This document shows, in pieces, positions 15,037 through 16,315 of a DNA stretch of 16,315 nucleotides (its first letter is position 1; each line of letters begins with the position of its first letter). The stretch comes from Candidatus Agathobaculum merdigallinarum (GTDB lineage: Bacteria; Bacillota; Clostridia; Oscillospirales; Butyricicoccaceae). The notes under the pieces are model-generated. The model made no database searches, had not been told where the DNA came from, and saw nothing but the letters and a program-made list of their open reading frames with translations. The DNA lies in the NCBI GenBank assembly GCA_019115425.1, contig DXDO01000057.1:1-16315 (forward strand), written 5' to 3'. The translations under genes were made by a program, and so were the position numbers.

Positions 15037-16062
15037 ATGATTCGAGTTACAACAAATGGAACGCTGCGTACCTACCGCAGCAACCTGGCCCGCGCAACAC
15101 TGCATCAGGCACAGGCGATGAACACCGTGCTTACCCGCAGGCGGTTTAATTCCTTCGCGGAGTCGCCGTCGCTGGCTACGCAGTCCTACCGCGTGCATGC
15201 CTCGTATGCGCGCAATCAGGCGCAGCAAAAAACAAGCGAAACGGTGATCAGTAAGTTTGAAGCAGCGTTTTCCAGCCTTCAGGCACTGAACGATCAGTAT
15301 AGAACCGCGCTGGCGGCGGCAGAAAGCGGCCAGAACGGAGATAAGGACAGTACAGCCCTCAATGCGATCGGCGAAACTCTGACCGGCATTGCAGAGGGAA
15401 TGGTGCAGACCCTGAACGGAAAATACGGCGAAAAGTTTATTTTCTCAGGGGCGGATGGACTGGAGGTGCCGTTTGAATTAAAAGACGGCGAGCTGTATTT
15501 CCGCGGTTTGGCGGTGGATGACCCTGCCAATGCAGATGCGTTTCGGGAAATGATGGGGGAAACGACCTATGTGGATATCGGGCTTGGTTTTGAGCTGGAT
15601 GAAAACGAGCAGGTGATTCCCTCGACGGCCTTCAACTCGGCGATTTCGGGCATTGGGCTGGTTGGATTCGGCACCACGGACGGCACGGCGGACGGTGTGC
15701 CGAACAACATGATCTCCATTATTTCGGAGCTCGGCGAGATTTATAAACGGGCGAGCGGAGATAATGGACTGACCGGCGCGGATGCAGAGCGGGCGGAAGA
15801 GCTGTTTGGCAATTTGCAGAACGCATTTGACAGCTACAATACCAATGCAACGGAATTGGATACGCGTGCACAGTTCTTGAAATCCAACGATAAGCGCCTG
15901 GTCGCTACGGGAGACACGTTGTGGGAGCAGTCCGAGGGGTTGGATCGGGTCGATTTGGCGGATGCCCTGACCACCTTCGCCTATGCGCAATACAGCTATA
16001 ATGCCGCGCTGCGCGTGGGCAACGACATACTCTCTCAATCGTTCATTGATTTCATGCGTTGA
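15037..16062 (+). CDS. flgL: Flagellar hook-associated protein 3 FlgL
   Basis: This 341-residue protein belongs to the flagellin/FlgL family. The N-terminal helical region starts IRVTTNGTLRTYRSNLARA, with a second helix at about 62-95 (VISKFEAAFSSLQALNDQYRTAL). GKYGEKFIFSGADG (near 128-141) is the FlgL-typical segment before the beta-rich middle. The C-terminal helix (LADALTTFAYAQYSYNAALRV) closes the D0/D1 pair. The usual flagellin turn (SGKRINSPSDDP) is replaced by RRRFNSFAESPSLA. FlgL sits between FlgK and the flagellin filament. AAAGGGGA lies upstream of the ATG. Position right after flgK and before a DUF6470 gene makes FlgL much more likely than flagellin. Confidence 0.94.
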   Translation: MIRVTTNGTLRTYRSNLARATLHQAQAMNTVLTRRRFNSFAESPSLATQSYRVHASYARNQAQQKTSETVISKFEAAFSSLQALNDQYRTALAAAESGQNGDKDSTALNAIGETLTGIAEGMVQTLNGKYGEKFIFSGADGLEVPFELKDGELYFRGLAVDDPANADAFREMMGETTYVDIGLGFELDENEQVIPSTAFNSAISGIGLVGFGTTDGTADGVPNNMISIISELGEIYKRASGDNGLTGADAERAEELFGNLQNAFDSYNTNATELDTRAQFLKSNDKRLVATGDTLWEQSEGLDRVDLADALTTFAYAQYSYNAALRVGNDILSQSFIDFMR

Positions 16063-16086
16063 CGGATGGAAAAGGAGTGAGGATAG

Positions 16087-16315
16087 ATGGAGCGACTGAT
16101 AGAGATCAAATCAGTTCCGATCGAATTGGAAATGAAGGTCAACCATGCGCGGCTTGAATATAAGCGGTCCACGGTGGATTTGGAAATTTCGCGGGATACT
16201 GGCGGACTGCGGATTCGAAGCAAGCCGATCCGGCTCAATATCGATACGTTTGAGGCACGCAACTCAATTACGCCTACGGCAATGAGAAGTATTGAGCAGG
16301 CTGCGCAGAGCGGTC
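16087..16315 (+). CDS. DUF6470 (YviE-type) flagellar-operon protein, N-terminal part
   Basis: The first 76 codons are visible and the frame runs off the window. AAGGAG at 16072-16077 lies nine bases before the ATG. The protein is built of short, alternating strand-like repeats of about 8-16 residues: LIEIKSVPIELEMK, ARLEYKRSTVDLEIS, GLRIRSKPIRLNID. This matches the DUF6470/YviE family, which in Bacillus lies between flgL and fliW-csrA-hag. The family has no firmly assigned function; co-occurrence suggests a late flagellar role. It starts 24 bases after flgL and belongs to the same transcription unit. Confidence 0.8.
   Translation, partial: MERLIEIKSVPIELEMKVNHARLEYKRSTVDLEISRDTGGLRIRSKPIRLNIDTFEARNSITPTAMRSIEQAAQSG

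Overview
The window looks like part of the flagellar and chemotaxis region of a motile Gram-positive bacterium, most likely Bacillota and probably Clostridia. The evidence is the order flgM-flgN-flgK-flgL followed by a DUF6470 (YviE-type) gene, a short stand-alone FlhB-tail protein of the YlqH/FlhB2 kind, a cell-wall-type S-layer homology (SLH) protein, strong AAGGAGG-like ribosome binding sites and moderately GC-rich DNA. Genus cannot be told from the sequence alone.

Layout. Positions 1-7086 are a leftward operon of four tightly packed genes: a FliK-C-like protein (474 aa), FlhB2 (107 aa), a PilZ-domain c-di-GMP receptor (195 aa) and a very large secreted SLH protein (at least 1575 aa, C-terminus outside the window). 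The first three overlap by 14 and 4 bases; the fourth follows after 40 bases. Positions 7087-7195 are a divergent promoter region. Positions 7196-11714 are a rightward chemotaxis operon, cheA-cheW-cheR-cheB, ended by a clear intrinsic terminator at 11726-11763. Positions 11876-16315 are the late flagellar operon: flgM, flgN (TTG start overlapping flgM), flgK, flgL and the beginning of a DUF6470 gene; fliW, csrA and flagellin would be expected next by analogy with Bacillus. A sigma-28-like promoter may overlap the tail of the che terminator.

How it works together. CheA and CheW form the receptor-coupled kinase core, while CheR and CheB adjust receptor methylation. FlgM holds sigma-28 until the hook is complete, FlgN chaperones FlgK and FlgL, and these two join hook to filament. 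The leftward operon appears to link the flagellar export apparatus (FliK-like, FlhB2) with a c-di-GMP sensor and a giant surface protein. This combination could coordinate motility with surface attachment; that link is inference. The surface protein carries three SLH domains, a beta-helix-like stretch, and at least four copies of an apparently uncharacterised repeat marked by a YPR motif followed 25-26 residues later by a TLYW-like motif. It is the least ordinary object in the window.
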